NCBI RefSeq assembly: GCF_900103865.1
Contig: NZ_FNII01000016.1
Location: forward strand, 1 to 64,000
Direction of reading: 5' to 3'
Length of the DNA stretch: 64,000 nucleotides
Origin: Vreelandella arcis
GTDB taxonomy: Bacteria > Pseudomonadota > Gammaproteobacteria > Pseudomonadales > Halomonadaceae
Positions 1-7,866 of this stretch are shown piece by piece. Under the pieces are notes generated by a model. It did no database searches. It was not told the origin of the DNA and was given only the letters and a program-made list of their open reading frames with translations. Numbering within the stretch: the stretch's first letter is position 1; each line of letters starts with the position of its first letter. A program made the position numbers and the translations under genes.

Positions 1-503
1 TTGGCATCCGGGCGCAGCCACGGCAGTAGACCGTTTTTACGCAATTCCGCCTGACGCTCAACCAACCGGTGCGAATAATGGATCGGGGCAGGCATGAACG
101 AATCGGTTTCGTTGGTCGCGTAACCAAACATCAGGCCCTGGTCGCCTGCGCCCTGATCTTCGGGCTTGCTGCGATCCACGCCCTGAGCAATATCGACGCT
201 CTGTTTGCCGATCAGATTGACCACGCCACAAGTGGCACCATCGAAGCCCACATCGGATGAGGTATAGCCAATCTCGTTGATCACATCACGTACCAAGGTT
301 TCGAGATCCACCCAGGCGTTGGTGCTGATTTCACCGGCAATGATCGCCACACCGGTCTTCACCATGGTTTCACAGGCGACGCGCGCCTGTTTATCACGGG
401 CAATAATGGCGTCTAGCACCGCGTCGGAGATCTGGTCGGCAATCTTATCGGGATGCCCTTCGGAGACGGACTCGGAGGTAAACAGGGAAAATGATGCGTG
501 CAT
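1..503 (-). CDS. metK: S-adenosylmethionine synthetase, N-terminal part (runs off the window)
   Basis: Makes S-adenosylmethionine from methionine and ATP in the cytoplasm. About 167 residues are visible. They contain the ATP-binding signature [18 protein letters not shown] near residues 14-31 and the signature [17 protein letters not shown] further on, both diagnostic of MetK. The C-terminal half lies beyond base 1. The ATG at 503 was chosen because it places the conserved [13 protein letters not shown] a few residues in, as in other MetK proteins; the ribosome site before it is weak. It lies 57 nt downstream of cfa on the same strand, and I see no terminator between them. Cfa consumes the product of MetK, so shared transcription would make sense, but that is inference. 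Identity is very secure. Confidence 0.97.
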   Translation of the reverse strand, partial: MHASFSLFTSESVSEGHPDKIADQISDAVLDAIIARDKQARVACETMVKTGVAIIAGEISTNAWVDLETLVRDVINEIGYTSSDVGFDGATCGVVNLIGKQSVDIAQGVDRSKPEDQGAGDQGLMFGYATNETDSFMPAPIHYSHRLVERQAELRKNGLLPWLRPDA

Positions 504-560
504 TAAGTAATCCGGTTGGTAAGTGAGTTATACGAAAGGGGTAAATGCGCTGGGAAAGAC

Positions 561-1724
561 TTAGCTCACGCGGTCGTAGCCGCCGAGTTCGCCTTTTTTG
601 CTGAGCACGAATTGCCAGAGTTGAATATCGCGCGCTCGAAAGGCCCCCGCGCAGCTGAGCAAGTAATAGCGCCACATGCGGTAAAAACGCTCGCTGAACT
701 GATCTTTGAACTGAGGCCAGTTGGCTTCAAAGTTGGCGTGCCAGGCCATTAACGTCTTGTCGTAGTCGGCGCCAAAGTTATGCACGTCTTCCACGACAAA
801 TTGCGGTTCCGCCGCATCGGTGACCTGACCGAGGGCAGGTAGCTCACCATTGGGGAAAATATACTTATCTATCCACGGGTCGGGAGAAGTGCCGCGGACA
901 TTTTTACCAATAGTGTGCAGCAGAAAGAGGCCGTCGTCTTTCAGGCAGCGATGGGCGACGTCCATGTATTCACGGTAATTTTTACGCCCAACGTGCTCAA
1001 ACATACCGATACTCACGATACGATCAAACTGCTCGGTTTCGTCGCGATAATCCTGCAAACGAAACTCGACGGGCAGGCCGCTTTTCATCAGGCTCTTACC
1101 GTATTCCGCCTGCTCTCGAGAGATCGTTAATCCGACGCATTCAACCCCGTAATACTCGGCGGCGTAAGCCATAAAACTGCCCCAGCCGCAGCCGATATCC
1201 AGCACGCGCATGCCGGGCTTAAGCTGCATTTTACGACAGATCAGATCGAGCTTGGCTTCTTGCGCTTCTTCTAGGGTAGTGGCGTTTTTCCAATAGCCGC
1301 AGGTGTAGGTCATGCGTTTATCGAGCATGGCCGCATAAAAATCGTTGCCTAAGTCGTAGTGTGCCTCGCCGACCTGAAACGCACGCTTGGCGGTTTGCAA
1401 ATTAATCAGGCGATTTTTCAGGTGGTGAAAAACGAGCTTGTGCGGGTTGAGTTGTTCAGGGAGACGTGCGCGCAGTAGGTGAAAGAAAAATTGATCCAGC
1501 GACTCGGCGTCCCAATCACCCATCATGTAGCGTTCGCCAAGGCCGAGGTTGCCGTGAGAGAGGGCGTCTTCAATGACACCTTGGGCATTGAGGTTAATAT
1601 CCCAGGGACGACATCCATTGATACGAATATCGGCCTTTTCGAGCAGGTCAGCAATAAAACGTTGGGAAGAAGACGTTTCGTCATAAAAAGCGGTGTGCGT
1701 AAAAGTGGAGTTTTTCAAATCCAT
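561..1724 (-). CDS. cfa: Cyclopropane-fatty-acyl-phospholipid synthase
   Basis: Transfers a methylene group from S-adenosylmethionine to cis double bonds of membrane phospholipid acyl chains, a change typical of stationary phase and of acid, salt or solvent stress. The protein has 387 residues, close to E. coli Cfa (382). The SAM-binding motif VLDIGCGWGS is at residues 174-183 and the family motif HYDLGNDFY at 122-130. A short inverted repeat (1744-1751 / 1761-1768) lies about 20 nt upstream of the start and could fold in the mRNA leader. metK follows on the same strand. Confidence 0.95.
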   Translation of the reverse strand: MDLKNSTFTHTAFYDETSSSQRFIADLLEKADIRINGCRPWDINLNAQGVIEDALSHGNLGLGERYMMGDWDAESLDQFFFHLLRARLPEQLNPHKLVFHHLKNRLINLQTAKRAFQVGEAHYDLGNDFYAAMLDKRMTYTCGYWKNATTLEEAQEAKLDLICRKMQLKPGMRVLDIGCGWGSFMAYAAEYYGVECVGLTISREQAEYGKSLMKSGLPVEFRLQDYRDETEQFDRIVSIGMFEHVGRKNYREYMDVAHRCLKDDGLFLLHTIGKNVRGTSPDPWIDKYIFPNGELPALGQVTDAAEPQFVVEDVHNFGADYDKTLMAWHANFEANWPQFKDQFSERFYRMWRYYLLSCAGAFRARDIQLWQFVLSKKGELGGYDRVS

Positions 1725-2142
1725 AGCCCTACAAAAAAGTGTAGTAAAGACCAGTTGGTCGTCTTTACGAGGGAATTAGCCCTCAGTGGGGTCTGGAAAA
1801 TAACCGCTAGGGTGGAAGTAAGCGCATCTAGTCTTCCTTTTGGCGAGATAAAAGAAGGGAGTGAAATAAAGGGGAGCTTGAGCGGCTAGGGTGGAGTCTG
1901 CATCAAAATTTGAGAGGACATCGGAAACTCCAAAGGAAGGGATTGATGCTCGGAGCCTAAAATTCGTAAAAAACAGGCATTAAGCATTGCAATTTTAACG
2001 ATTATTGAATCAGTTTGCACCTAGGCGGCTAACGTAGAGTCGCAAGGCTGGGCCCTAACCAAACAGCTTCGGGCCAGACTAAGCAGTCCAGCGATCGCCG
2101 TGTTAGCGTATGGGCTAACAGCCTTTACCTAGAGATTGATAT
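1725..2142. other. Divergent intergenic region between cfa and the ACR3-like gene
   Basis: About 420 bases without a credible gene. On the cfa side there is an 8-bp inverted repeat, GTAAAGAC at 1744-1751 and GTCTTTAC at 1761-1768. On the transporter side there is a hairpin, GTTAGC at 2102-2107 and GCTAAC at 2114-2119, close to that start. Promoters for both genes must lie here, but I could not pick convincing -35/-10 pairs. No tRNA or known riboswitch was recognised. Confidence 0.5.
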
Positions 2143-2148
2143 TTGTCG

Positions 2149-3117
2149 ATGCGCGAAACACTGGAAAAATATCAAGTCTGGCTGTATCTCATGGCGATTT
2201 TTGCCGGAATGGGCGTAGGGGTTCGTTGGGACGCGGTGCAGTCGTGGGAAGTGGCGCTTTGGCCGCTCCTTGGTGCATTGCTTTATGCCACCTTTACCCA
2301 AGTCCCGCTTTTACATATCTCGTTGGCGTTTCGAGATCGCCGCTTTATGGCGGCCCTGGTGCTGGGCAACTTTATGGCGATGCCTCTGGTGGTGTGGGGG
2401 TTGGTAACGCTATTTGCGTTAGAGGGTGGCATATTGCTGGGGGTGCTGCTGGTGTTGTTGGTGCCCTGCACGGATTGGTTCATTAGCTTTACACATCTCG
2501 GCCAGGGAGACAGCGCTCGGGCGATTGCCGCAACGCCGGTGCTGTTATTGCTCCAGCTTGTGCTATTGCCGCTGTATGTCGCGGTCATCATGGGTGAGCA
2601 GTTGGCCGGCGCCCAGCTGCTAAGCGAATTATTGCCTGCTTTTGGGGGGCTTATTCTGACCCCGCTATTGTTTGCGTGGCTTACCGAGAAAGGGGCCGAG
2701 CGTTATGCCTTGCTCAAGCGAGGGGTGAGCGTGATGGGCTGGCTTCCTGTGCCGTTGTTGGCCGCCGTGGTGTTTTTAATTGCCGCCTCGCAAGTTCAGT
2801 TGGTGGTCGATACCCGAGAAACGCTGTGGCAAGTGGCGATGATATTTGTGCTGTATCTGCTTGCAGCGGCGTTGCTGGGCAAGGGGCTGAGTTCAATGTG
2901 TCGACTGCCCATCGCCTCAGGGCGAACGCTGGCGTTTAGCCTGGGGACGCGCAACTCCTTTGTGGTGCTACCTCTGGCGATTGCCTTGCCTGAGATATGG
3001 ACGGCCGCCGTGGTGGTGATTGTGCTTCAGTCGCTAGTTGAGCTGCTAGGGATGTTGGTTTACCTGAAATGGCTCCCACGGCTGATAAACGAACGAGCCG
3101 CTGACCCATACGAATGA
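2149..3117 (+). CDS. ACR3-like / bile acid:sodium symporter superfamily transporter
   Basis: A hydrophobic protein of about 322 residues with roughly ten membrane segments, resembling arsenic-resistance efflux proteins of the ACR3 group in the BASS superfamily. The segment LLVPCTDWFISFTHLGQGD carries a Cys in the position where ACR3 pumps have their conserved membrane Cys, and a later helix has the pattern SFVVLPLAIALPEIW. Arsenite export is therefore plausible but not shown: no arsR or arsC is adjacent, and related proteins move other anions. Either ATG 2149 or an in-frame TTG at 2143 could be the start; the purine-rich AGAG at 2131 fits TTG spacing slightly better. A small hairpin (2102-2119) precedes it. 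Confidence 0.72.
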   Translation: MRETLEKYQVWLYLMAIFAGMGVGVRWDAVQSWEVALWPLLGALLYATFTQVPLLHISLAFRDRRFMAALVLGNFMAMPLVVWGLVTLFALEGGILLGVLLVLLVPCTDWFISFTHLGQGDSARAIAATPVLLLLQLVLLPLYVAVIMGEQLAGAQLLSELLPAFGGLILTPLLFAWLTEKGAERYALLKRGVSVMGWLPVPLLAAVVFLIAASQVQLVVDTRETLWQVAMIFVLYLLAAALLGKGLSSMCRLPIASGRTLAFSLGTRNSFVVLPLAIALPEIWTAAVVVIVLQSLVELLGMLVYLKWLPRLINERAADPYE

Positions 3118-3144
3118 GCATTAAACTGTGCACGATGGGATTGC

Positions 3145-3528
3145 TCAACGTCGAGTGGCGTAGCGGTGGCCTAACCAAACCGCTGTAAGCCACAGCGGAA
3201 GGCTTGCTAGCACATACACACAGGCCAACGTTACGTTCGACCGGGCGAGGGTGATGGCCTCTAAACTAAATAGAGAGAAGGTGGTGAACCCACCGCAAAA
3301 GCCTGCCACCCAAAAAGGCTGCCAGTGTGTTATGCGTGCATTAGCTGCCTTTGCAAAATGGGCGGCGAGCCAGCCGATGAGCCAGGCGCCTGCCACATTG
3401 ACCAGGAGTGTGCCCCACGGAAAGACACTGCCGAATGTGCCCATCGTCAATAAAGAGATGACGTAGCGTAGCGCACTGCCCAAGCCGCTGCCGATGCCCA
3501 CGGCAGCGTAGGTCGCAAGCATTTTCAT
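3145..3528 (-). CDS. crcB: Fluoride ion channel CrcB/Fluc, second tandem copy
   Basis: A small four-helix membrane protein of 127 residues of the Fluc/CrcB family, which exports fluoride as a dual-topology dimer. Visible family features are the N-terminal GSALRY stretch, the FPWGTLLVNVAG motif and the pore motif GFCGGFTTFSLFSLE with its Phe/Thr/Ser residues. The ATG at 3528 overlaps the stop of the preceding crcB copy by four bases (ATGA), so the two are almost certainly translated together. An upstream in-frame reading adds an arginine-rich stretch unlike the family and was rejected as the start. The two copies are clearly diverged, which suggests a heterodimeric channel rather than simple dosage; that is inference. 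Confidence 0.93.
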   Translation of the reverse strand: MKMLATYAAVGIGSGLGSALRYVISLLTMGTFGSVFPWGTLLVNVAGAWLIGWLAAHFAKAANARITHWQPFWVAGFCGGFTTFSLFSLEAITLARSNVTLACVYVLASLPLWLTAVWLGHRYATRR

Positions 3529-3917
3529 AGGCCACCGCCTGCCAGCCACGCGCCTACCCCACAGGCTATGACGCCAAGCACCACCGTAAATAAGACATTG
3601 GCAAGCGCCTTGCCGGGCGCACCTTGTTGCCATAGGCCTAGGGTTTGAAGGCTAAACGACGACACCGTGGTAAAACCACCCAGTAATCCGACCGCTATGA
3701 TCAGCCAGAAGTTGCCGGGTTGCTTGGCGTCGCCCATGTTGAGTGCGCTCGCCAGCCAGCCTAAGGCGAATGCACCCAGCAGGTTAATGGCTAACGTGCC
3801 CCATGGGAACGCGCCGCCGACCCATCTGGCGAATAGATTAGCGATGCCGAATCGGGCCATTCCCCCGACTGCGCCGCCGACTGCCACCAGCACAATGCTG
3901 TTCAAACCGATACTCAT
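3525..3917 (-). CDS. crcB: Fluoride ion channel CrcB/Fluc, first tandem copy
   Basis: A 130-residue Fluc protein with four predicted helices. It starts MSIGLNSIVLVAVGGAVGGMARF and carries the FPWGTLAINLLGAFALGW and GLLGGFTTVSSFSLQT motifs, the latter lining the fluoride pore in characterised homologues. The ATG at 3917 was chosen because upstream sequence in frame has no family similarity. It is divergent from the universal stress gene across about 180 bases. I looked for a fluoride (crcB) riboswitch in that region and could not see its conserved core. Translationally coupled to the second copy. Confidence 0.92.
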   Translation of the reverse strand: MSIGLNSIVLVAVGGAVGGMARFGIANLFARWVGGAFPWGTLAINLLGAFALGWLASALNMGDAKQPGNFWLIIAVGLLGGFTTVSSFSLQTLGLWQQGAPGKALANVLFTVVLGVIACGVGAWLAGGGL

Positions 3918-4098
3918 TGGCGCTTCCCTAAACAGTGCGACCGGATAATTAGACAAGCTTAACATGCCACAAAACCTGGTTATGTTGTCCATCGTTGTCG
4001 TGAACGGACAGGCGCTGTCACCGGTCAATGAGTTCGTGTAGAAAGGAATTTGAACAACAACAATCAACTCGTTCCACTGTTTAAAGGAGACGCACGCC

Positions 4099-4953
4099 AT
4101 GACCGACCAGGTACTCGCGGCCATTGATAGCTCACAATTTTCCACAGGCGTTTGTGACTATGCGGTATGGGCGACCAATCGGCTCGAAGCCCCGCTGTCG
4201 TTTATTCATGTTATCGATAATCATCCACAGACCTCGGAACCCGACCTAACCGGTAACTTGGGGCTAGGTACGCGCGAGCATCTGCTTGAAAAGCTCTCAG
4301 ACGTTGAGGAGCAGCGTGCCAAGCTGGCCCGGGAACAAGGGCGGCTTCTTCTGGAGGATGCCAAACAACGTGCCCTCCATGCGGGTATCGCTGCGCCGGA
4401 GACTATGCAGCGCAACGGCACGCTGGTGGAAACGTTGGTCGAGCAGGAAAATAGCGTGCGGCTTCTGGTGGTTGGCAAGCGTGGGGAAACCGCTCACCAA
4501 GCAAGCGGTCACCTGGGGTCGAACCTAGAGCGGGTGGTGCGCGAAATGCATCGGCCGATTCTGATGGTACCGAAAGCATTTACCCAACCCGAGACGGTCA
4601 TGATGGCCTTTGATGGCAGTAATACAGCGCGTAAAGGAATTGAAATGCTGGCCAAAAGCCCGTTGTTTAACGGGGTAACATGCCACGTGGTCATCGTCGG
4701 CGCGGAAACCGCCGAGAACCGCTCCCAGCTCGACTGGGCGCTAACCATCCTAGAAAGCGCGGGGTATGCCGCCGAAGGCGCGATTCGTGCGGGTGACGTG
4801 GAAGAAACGCTGCGTGCCTACAAGGAAGAACATGCCATCGACATGCTGGTGATGGGGGCCTACGGCCATTCACGCATTCGCCAGTTGCTGGTGGGCAGCA
4901 CGACGACCGCGATGCTGAGAAAAGCCCAACTGCCGGTATTGATCTTGCGCTAA
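4099..4953 (+). CDS. Tandem-domain universal stress protein
   Basis: A cytoplasmic protein of 284 residues made of two UspA domains (about 1-150 and 155-284). The second domain ends with the ATP-binding signature GAYGHSRIRQLLVGSTT followed by the usual strand LPVLIL. The first carries a related GKRGE...GHLGSNLERVVREMHRPILMV sequence. Such UspE-like tandem proteins bind nucleotides and support survival under stress, but the exact role here is unknown. A good ribosome site (AAAGGAGA, 4083-4090) precedes the ATG. Its stop codon overlaps that of the convergent MFS gene through the shared tetramer CTAA at 4950-4953. Confidence 0.9.
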   Translation: MTDQVLAAIDSSQFSTGVCDYAVWATNRLEAPLSFIHVIDNHPQTSEPDLTGNLGLGTREHLLEKLSDVEEQRAKLAREQGRLLLEDAKQRALHAGIAAPETMQRNGTLVETLVEQENSVRLLVVGKRGETAHQASGHLGSNLERVVREMHRPILMVPKAFTQPETVMMAFDGSNTARKGIEMLAKSPLFNGVTCHVVIVGAETAENRSQLDWALTILESAGYAAEGAIRAGDVEETLRAYKEEHAIDMLVMGAYGHSRIRQLLVGSTTTAMLRKAQLPVLILR

Positions 4954-6143
4954 GCACGGGGCGCTTGCTGAGCCACCTTGAGCGTGCCCTGCGCCAGGCA
5001 CCACGCCACGACGATAAATAACAGCATCGCACCCAAGATAGCGCTGAAGGGTACTCCCGCGCTTAATGCCAGCCCAAGAGCGGCCGGTGCGATGCCGGTG
5101 GAAAACACCATGGAAGCGCTAAGCGCAGAGCGCACGCGACCCAAATGTTCAATGCCCCAGAGCCTGATGAGTAAGCCCGAGGCGATCAACTCCTGGGCTC
5201 CCATCGCCAAACCACCGCCCACCATAAGGGCCCAGACACTGGCATCCCCACCGGCCACAGTGGCAAACAACATGGCGGTGGCGTAGGGAAGCAAATAGAG
5301 CCGCGCTAACCGCGTCGGGCCGATTTTATCGATCCAGCGGCCGCCCAGCAGCGCCCCAGGCAGCTTAGCGACACCCATTCCGGCCAGGGCCAGGGCATAG
5401 ACGCTGAGCGAGCTGTCTAACGCCTCGGTAAGCTGAGCCTGGTAAATAAATAGCCCGGTCATGGTAATGGGTAATGCCATTAATAGCGGCAACAGCAACC
5501 AAAAGTGAGGATCGCGAAATGGCTGCGGCCCTGAATTATCGCGTTGAACTGGCTTTTCATTTGGCGCGTTAGACCAGGGAGCACGGTGGAGCAACCATAA
5601 CCACGGTAAGGCCAGCGCTGCACACAGTAGCCACCAAAAGGATGGCCAGCTTAGCCAGAGCAGCGAAAAGGCAACGAGAGGAGGCAGCAACGCTTCCCCA
5701 AACGGGATACCCAAGCTTGCTAGCCCCATGGCACGGCCGCGCAGGGTGGTGAACTCCCGGGCGGCCAGCGTATTGCCTAAATGCGTTAACATGCCTTGGC
5801 CGCACAAGCGTACCAAGCCTAAGCCGAGAACGCCCAGCCACCACCATGGTGACAGGGTTAGCAGCGCGACCCCGACGATTAGCGCGATCAGCACCGTTAT
5901 GGCAAATCGGCGCGGGGCGATCCAATCAATTGATGGCCCCAGGCGAAGCATGACAAACCCGGCCACCAGTGTCACGACCGAGTAAGCCGTGCCAAATTGG
6001 CCTGCGCTCAGCTGCCAATGGTCGGCCAGAGGGGCCTGAAAAAGCCCTACAAAATAGCTTTGCCCTAGACTTGAGCTGAACATGGCCAAAAAGGCGATAC
6101 TCAGCACACTACGATGGTCGCGCAGCAAGGTGCGATAGCCCAT
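4950..6143 (-). CDS. MFS transporter of unknown substrate
   Basis: A 397-residue integral membrane protein with about twelve hydrophobic segments in two halves. The loop after helix 2 (RLGPSIDWIAPRRFA) and its counterpart in the second half (GGRWIDKIGPTRLARL) are the usual major facilitator signatures. No substrate-specific motif is recognisable. It converges on the universal stress gene with a 4-base overlap of stop codons and is followed by the DksA-like gene on the other strand. Confidence 0.85.
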   Translation of the reverse strand: MGYRTLLRDHRSVLSIAFLAMFSSSLGQSYFVGLFQAPLADHWQLSAGQFGTAYSVVTLVAGFVMLRLGPSIDWIAPRRFAITVLIALIVGVALLTLSPWWWLGVLGLGLVRLCGQGMLTHLGNTLAAREFTTLRGRAMGLASLGIPFGEALLPPLVAFSLLWLSWPSFWWLLCAALALPWLWLLHRAPWSNAPNEKPVQRDNSGPQPFRDPHFWLLLPLLMALPITMTGLFIYQAQLTEALDSSLSVYALALAGMGVAKLPGALLGGRWIDKIGPTRLARLYLLPYATAMLFATVAGGDASVWALMVGGGLAMGAQELIASGLLIRLWGIEHLGRVRSALSASMVFSTGIAPAALGLALSAGVPFSAILGAMLLFIVVAWCLAQGTLKVAQQAPRA

Positions 6144-6237
6144 GGTGCAGTATCCTTTGCATAACTAGCTGGCGGGTGGAATCACTTACAACAAGTTCAT
6201 TAGCGCAATTGTAACAGCAGATCATAAGGAGACGGTG

Positions 6238-6579
6238 ATGAACCATCCCGATATAGACGTGCAGGCCATGAAGACGCGCTTATTAACGCTGCGCGAAACA
6301 CTACTCGACGAAAGTGCTGATAGCGCCGGGGCCAGAGATACGGTGACGCTAGATCAAACCTCCGTAGGGCGTCTGTCACGCATGGATGCACTTCAGGGGC
6401 AGGCGATGGCTAAGGCCGAAGAGCAGCGCCGGCAGTTAAACGTCACGCGTATCGCCGGGGCGCTTCAGCGCCTGGAGCAGGGCGTTTTCGGCGAATGCAT
6501 CGAGTGCGGGGAATGGATTAACACCAAACGCTTGGAAAGCGATCCGCTGGTCCTCAAGTGCATCGACTGCGCCGAATAG
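6238..6579 (+). CDS. TraR/DksA-family C4 zinc-finger protein
   Basis: A small protein of 113 residues with a C-terminal four-cysteine zinc finger (C87xxC90 and C108xxC111) preceded by a helical region with the family stretch LDQTSVGRLSRMDALQGQAM. DksA-type proteins enter the RNA polymerase secondary channel. This one is shorter than DksA (about 150), and I do not see the acidic DxxDxA coiled-coil tip, so it is better called a DksA/TraR-like protein. ATG 6238 follows an AAGGA at 6226-6230 with 7-nt spacing; a GTG directly before it (6235) is an alternative. Confidence 0.85.
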   Translation: MNHPDIDVQAMKTRLLTLRETLLDESADSAGARDTVTLDQTSVGRLSRMDALQGQAMAKAEEQRRQLNVTRIAGALQRLEQGVFGECIECGEWINTKRLESDPLVLKCIDCAE

Positions 6580-6649
6580 AGCTTAATCGGCGGGCGTGGT
6601 ATTTTTAGCCGCGTGTTCGAGACGGATTCAACCATCACCAGGAGCCCTA

Positions 6650-7009
6650 ATGACGATTCAACGCCACGATACCAAAGCTCGCATGAGCCGCGCAGTTCTG
6701 CACCAGGGAGTGGCCTATTTGTGTGGCCAAGTTGCTGGGCCGGAGGCCCGCGAAGGTGATATTACCCAACAAACCCACAGCATGCTGGCGCGCGTGGACG
6801 CGCTGCTAACCGAGATCGGTTCATCTCGCGAGCAGCTGTTAACCGCGACGGTTTACCTTAAAGACGGCGATGATGTGGCCGCGATGAACGCCGTTTGGGA
6901 TGCCTGGGTACCCGAAGGCTATGCCCCAGCCCGCACCTGCGTATGTGCTCCGCTGCCGTCAGACGAACTCAAGGTCGAGATTACCGTCACCGCCGCGGTC
7001 AATGGCTAA
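6650..7009 (+). CDS. RidA family (YjgF/UK114) protein
   Basis: A protein of 119 residues of the RidA superfamily, whose best known members hydrolyse reactive enamine/imine intermediates released by PLP enzymes. The C-terminal signature [25 protein letters not shown] includes the Arg that in RidA holds the substrate carboxylate and the Glu in the final strand. The N-terminal half ([37 protein letters not shown]) is also typical. The ATG at 6650 has GGAG 6 nt upstream. The stop overlaps the hexR stop on the other strand through a CTAA tetramer at 7006-7009. Confidence 0.9.
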   Translation: MTIQRHDTKARMSRAVLHQGVAYLCGQVAGPEAREGDITQQTHSMLARVDALLTEIGSSREQLLTATVYLKDGDDVAAMNAVWDAWVPEGYAPARTCVCAPLPSDELKVEITVTAAVNG

Positions 7010-7866
7010 TGATCTTTGCTGGCCGGAAAGCGCGTATCGCGCAGGCTGTCTTTGATTTTTTTAAGGTGCGGTAGAAAATCTTCGCCGCGCCTTAGTGTGA
7101 CGCCGGTGGCTAGGGCATCGATCAGGGTCAACTGAATCACTCGGGACGTCATCGGCATGTAATGGTCGGTGTCTTCCGGCGTGGCGACCTCAAGGGTTGC
7201 GGTGCATTCCTGGGACAACGGCGAATTAGGCGCGGTAATGCCCAGCACTACCGCGCCTGACTCACGTGCGACGCGCGCAATATCGACCAGCTCACGTGTC
7301 CTTCCGGTATAAGAAATAATCACCACCACATCGCCGGTGTGGCAGGCCGCCGCGATCATGCGCTGCATTAATACATCGATATGCACCATGACCGGCAGGT
7401 TAAAGCGAAAGAACTTGTGCTGGGCGTCCTGGGCGACTGCGCCGGACGCGCCCAGGCCAAAAAAGTGGATCTGTTTGGCTTGGGTTAAGTAGTCCACCAT
7501 GCGCTCGACAGCCCCTAAGTCGATTTCGCGCTGGGCTTCATCCAATGCCGCAATGGTGGCACCAAAAATTTTCGGGGTGTATTGGGTGGCCGTATCACCA
7601 GGCTCAACGGCGCGGGTCACGTAGGGTGTGCCGCCGGCTAAACTCTGGGCGAGTTTGATTTTGAAATCAGGATAGCCTTTAGCGCCAAAGTTACGGCAAA
7701 AGCGGTTTACCGTTGGCTCGCTGACACTTGCCGCTTGGGCCAGACTGGCAATGCTAAGGCTGGTGGCGACCGCCGGATCATTGAGAATCACATCGGCGAC
7801 TTTACGCTCTGAACGGTTGAGGTCCTCCAGGCGTTGGCGTATCCGGTCAAGCAAGTCGTGAGCCAT
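7006..7866 (-). CDS. hexR: HexR-type RpiR/MurR-family transcriptional regulator
   Basis: A 286-residue regulator with an N-terminal helix-turn-helix (about residues 30-65, [24 protein letters not shown]) and a SIS sugar-phosphate-binding domain (about 120-260, with [22 protein letters not shown] and [13 protein letters not shown]). The spacing and wording match HexR, which senses 2-keto-3-deoxy-6-phosphogluconate and represses zwf, edd, gap and other central carbon genes in pseudomonads and relatives. Unusually, none of those genes is nearby: it is the last gene of an overlapping signalling operon. Its ATG overlaps the stop of the REC-GGDEF-EAL gene (TAATG), so translation is probably coupled. 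The HexR assignment within the RpiR family is likely, not proven. Confidence 0.85.
   Translation of the reverse strand: MAHDLLDRIRQRLEDLNRSERKVADVILNDPAVATSLSIASLAQAASVSEPTVNRFCRNFGAKGYPDFKIKLAQSLAGGTPYVTRAVEPGDTATQYTPKIFGATIAALDEAQREIDLGAVERMVDYLTQAKQIHFFGLGASGAVAQDAQHKFFRFNLPVMVHIDVLMQRMIAAACHTGDVVVIISYTGRTRELVDIARVARESGAVVLGITAPNSPLSQECTATLEVATPEDTDHYMPMTSRVIQLTLIDALATGVTLRRGEDFLPHLKKIKDSLRDTRFPASKDH

Noticed and set aside
504..560. SAM-responsive riboswitch before metK
   Set aside because: The gap is only 57 nt and lacks the structure of any SAM riboswitch class I know.
4050..4075. Anr/Fnr box upstream of the universal stress gene (TTGAACAACAACAATCAA)
   Set aside because: The half-sites resemble TTGAT/ATCAA, but the spacing is four bases too long.
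3918..4098. Fluoride riboswitch upstream of crcB
   Set aside because: The conserved GGNGAUGG and CUGAUG elements are absent on the minus strand.
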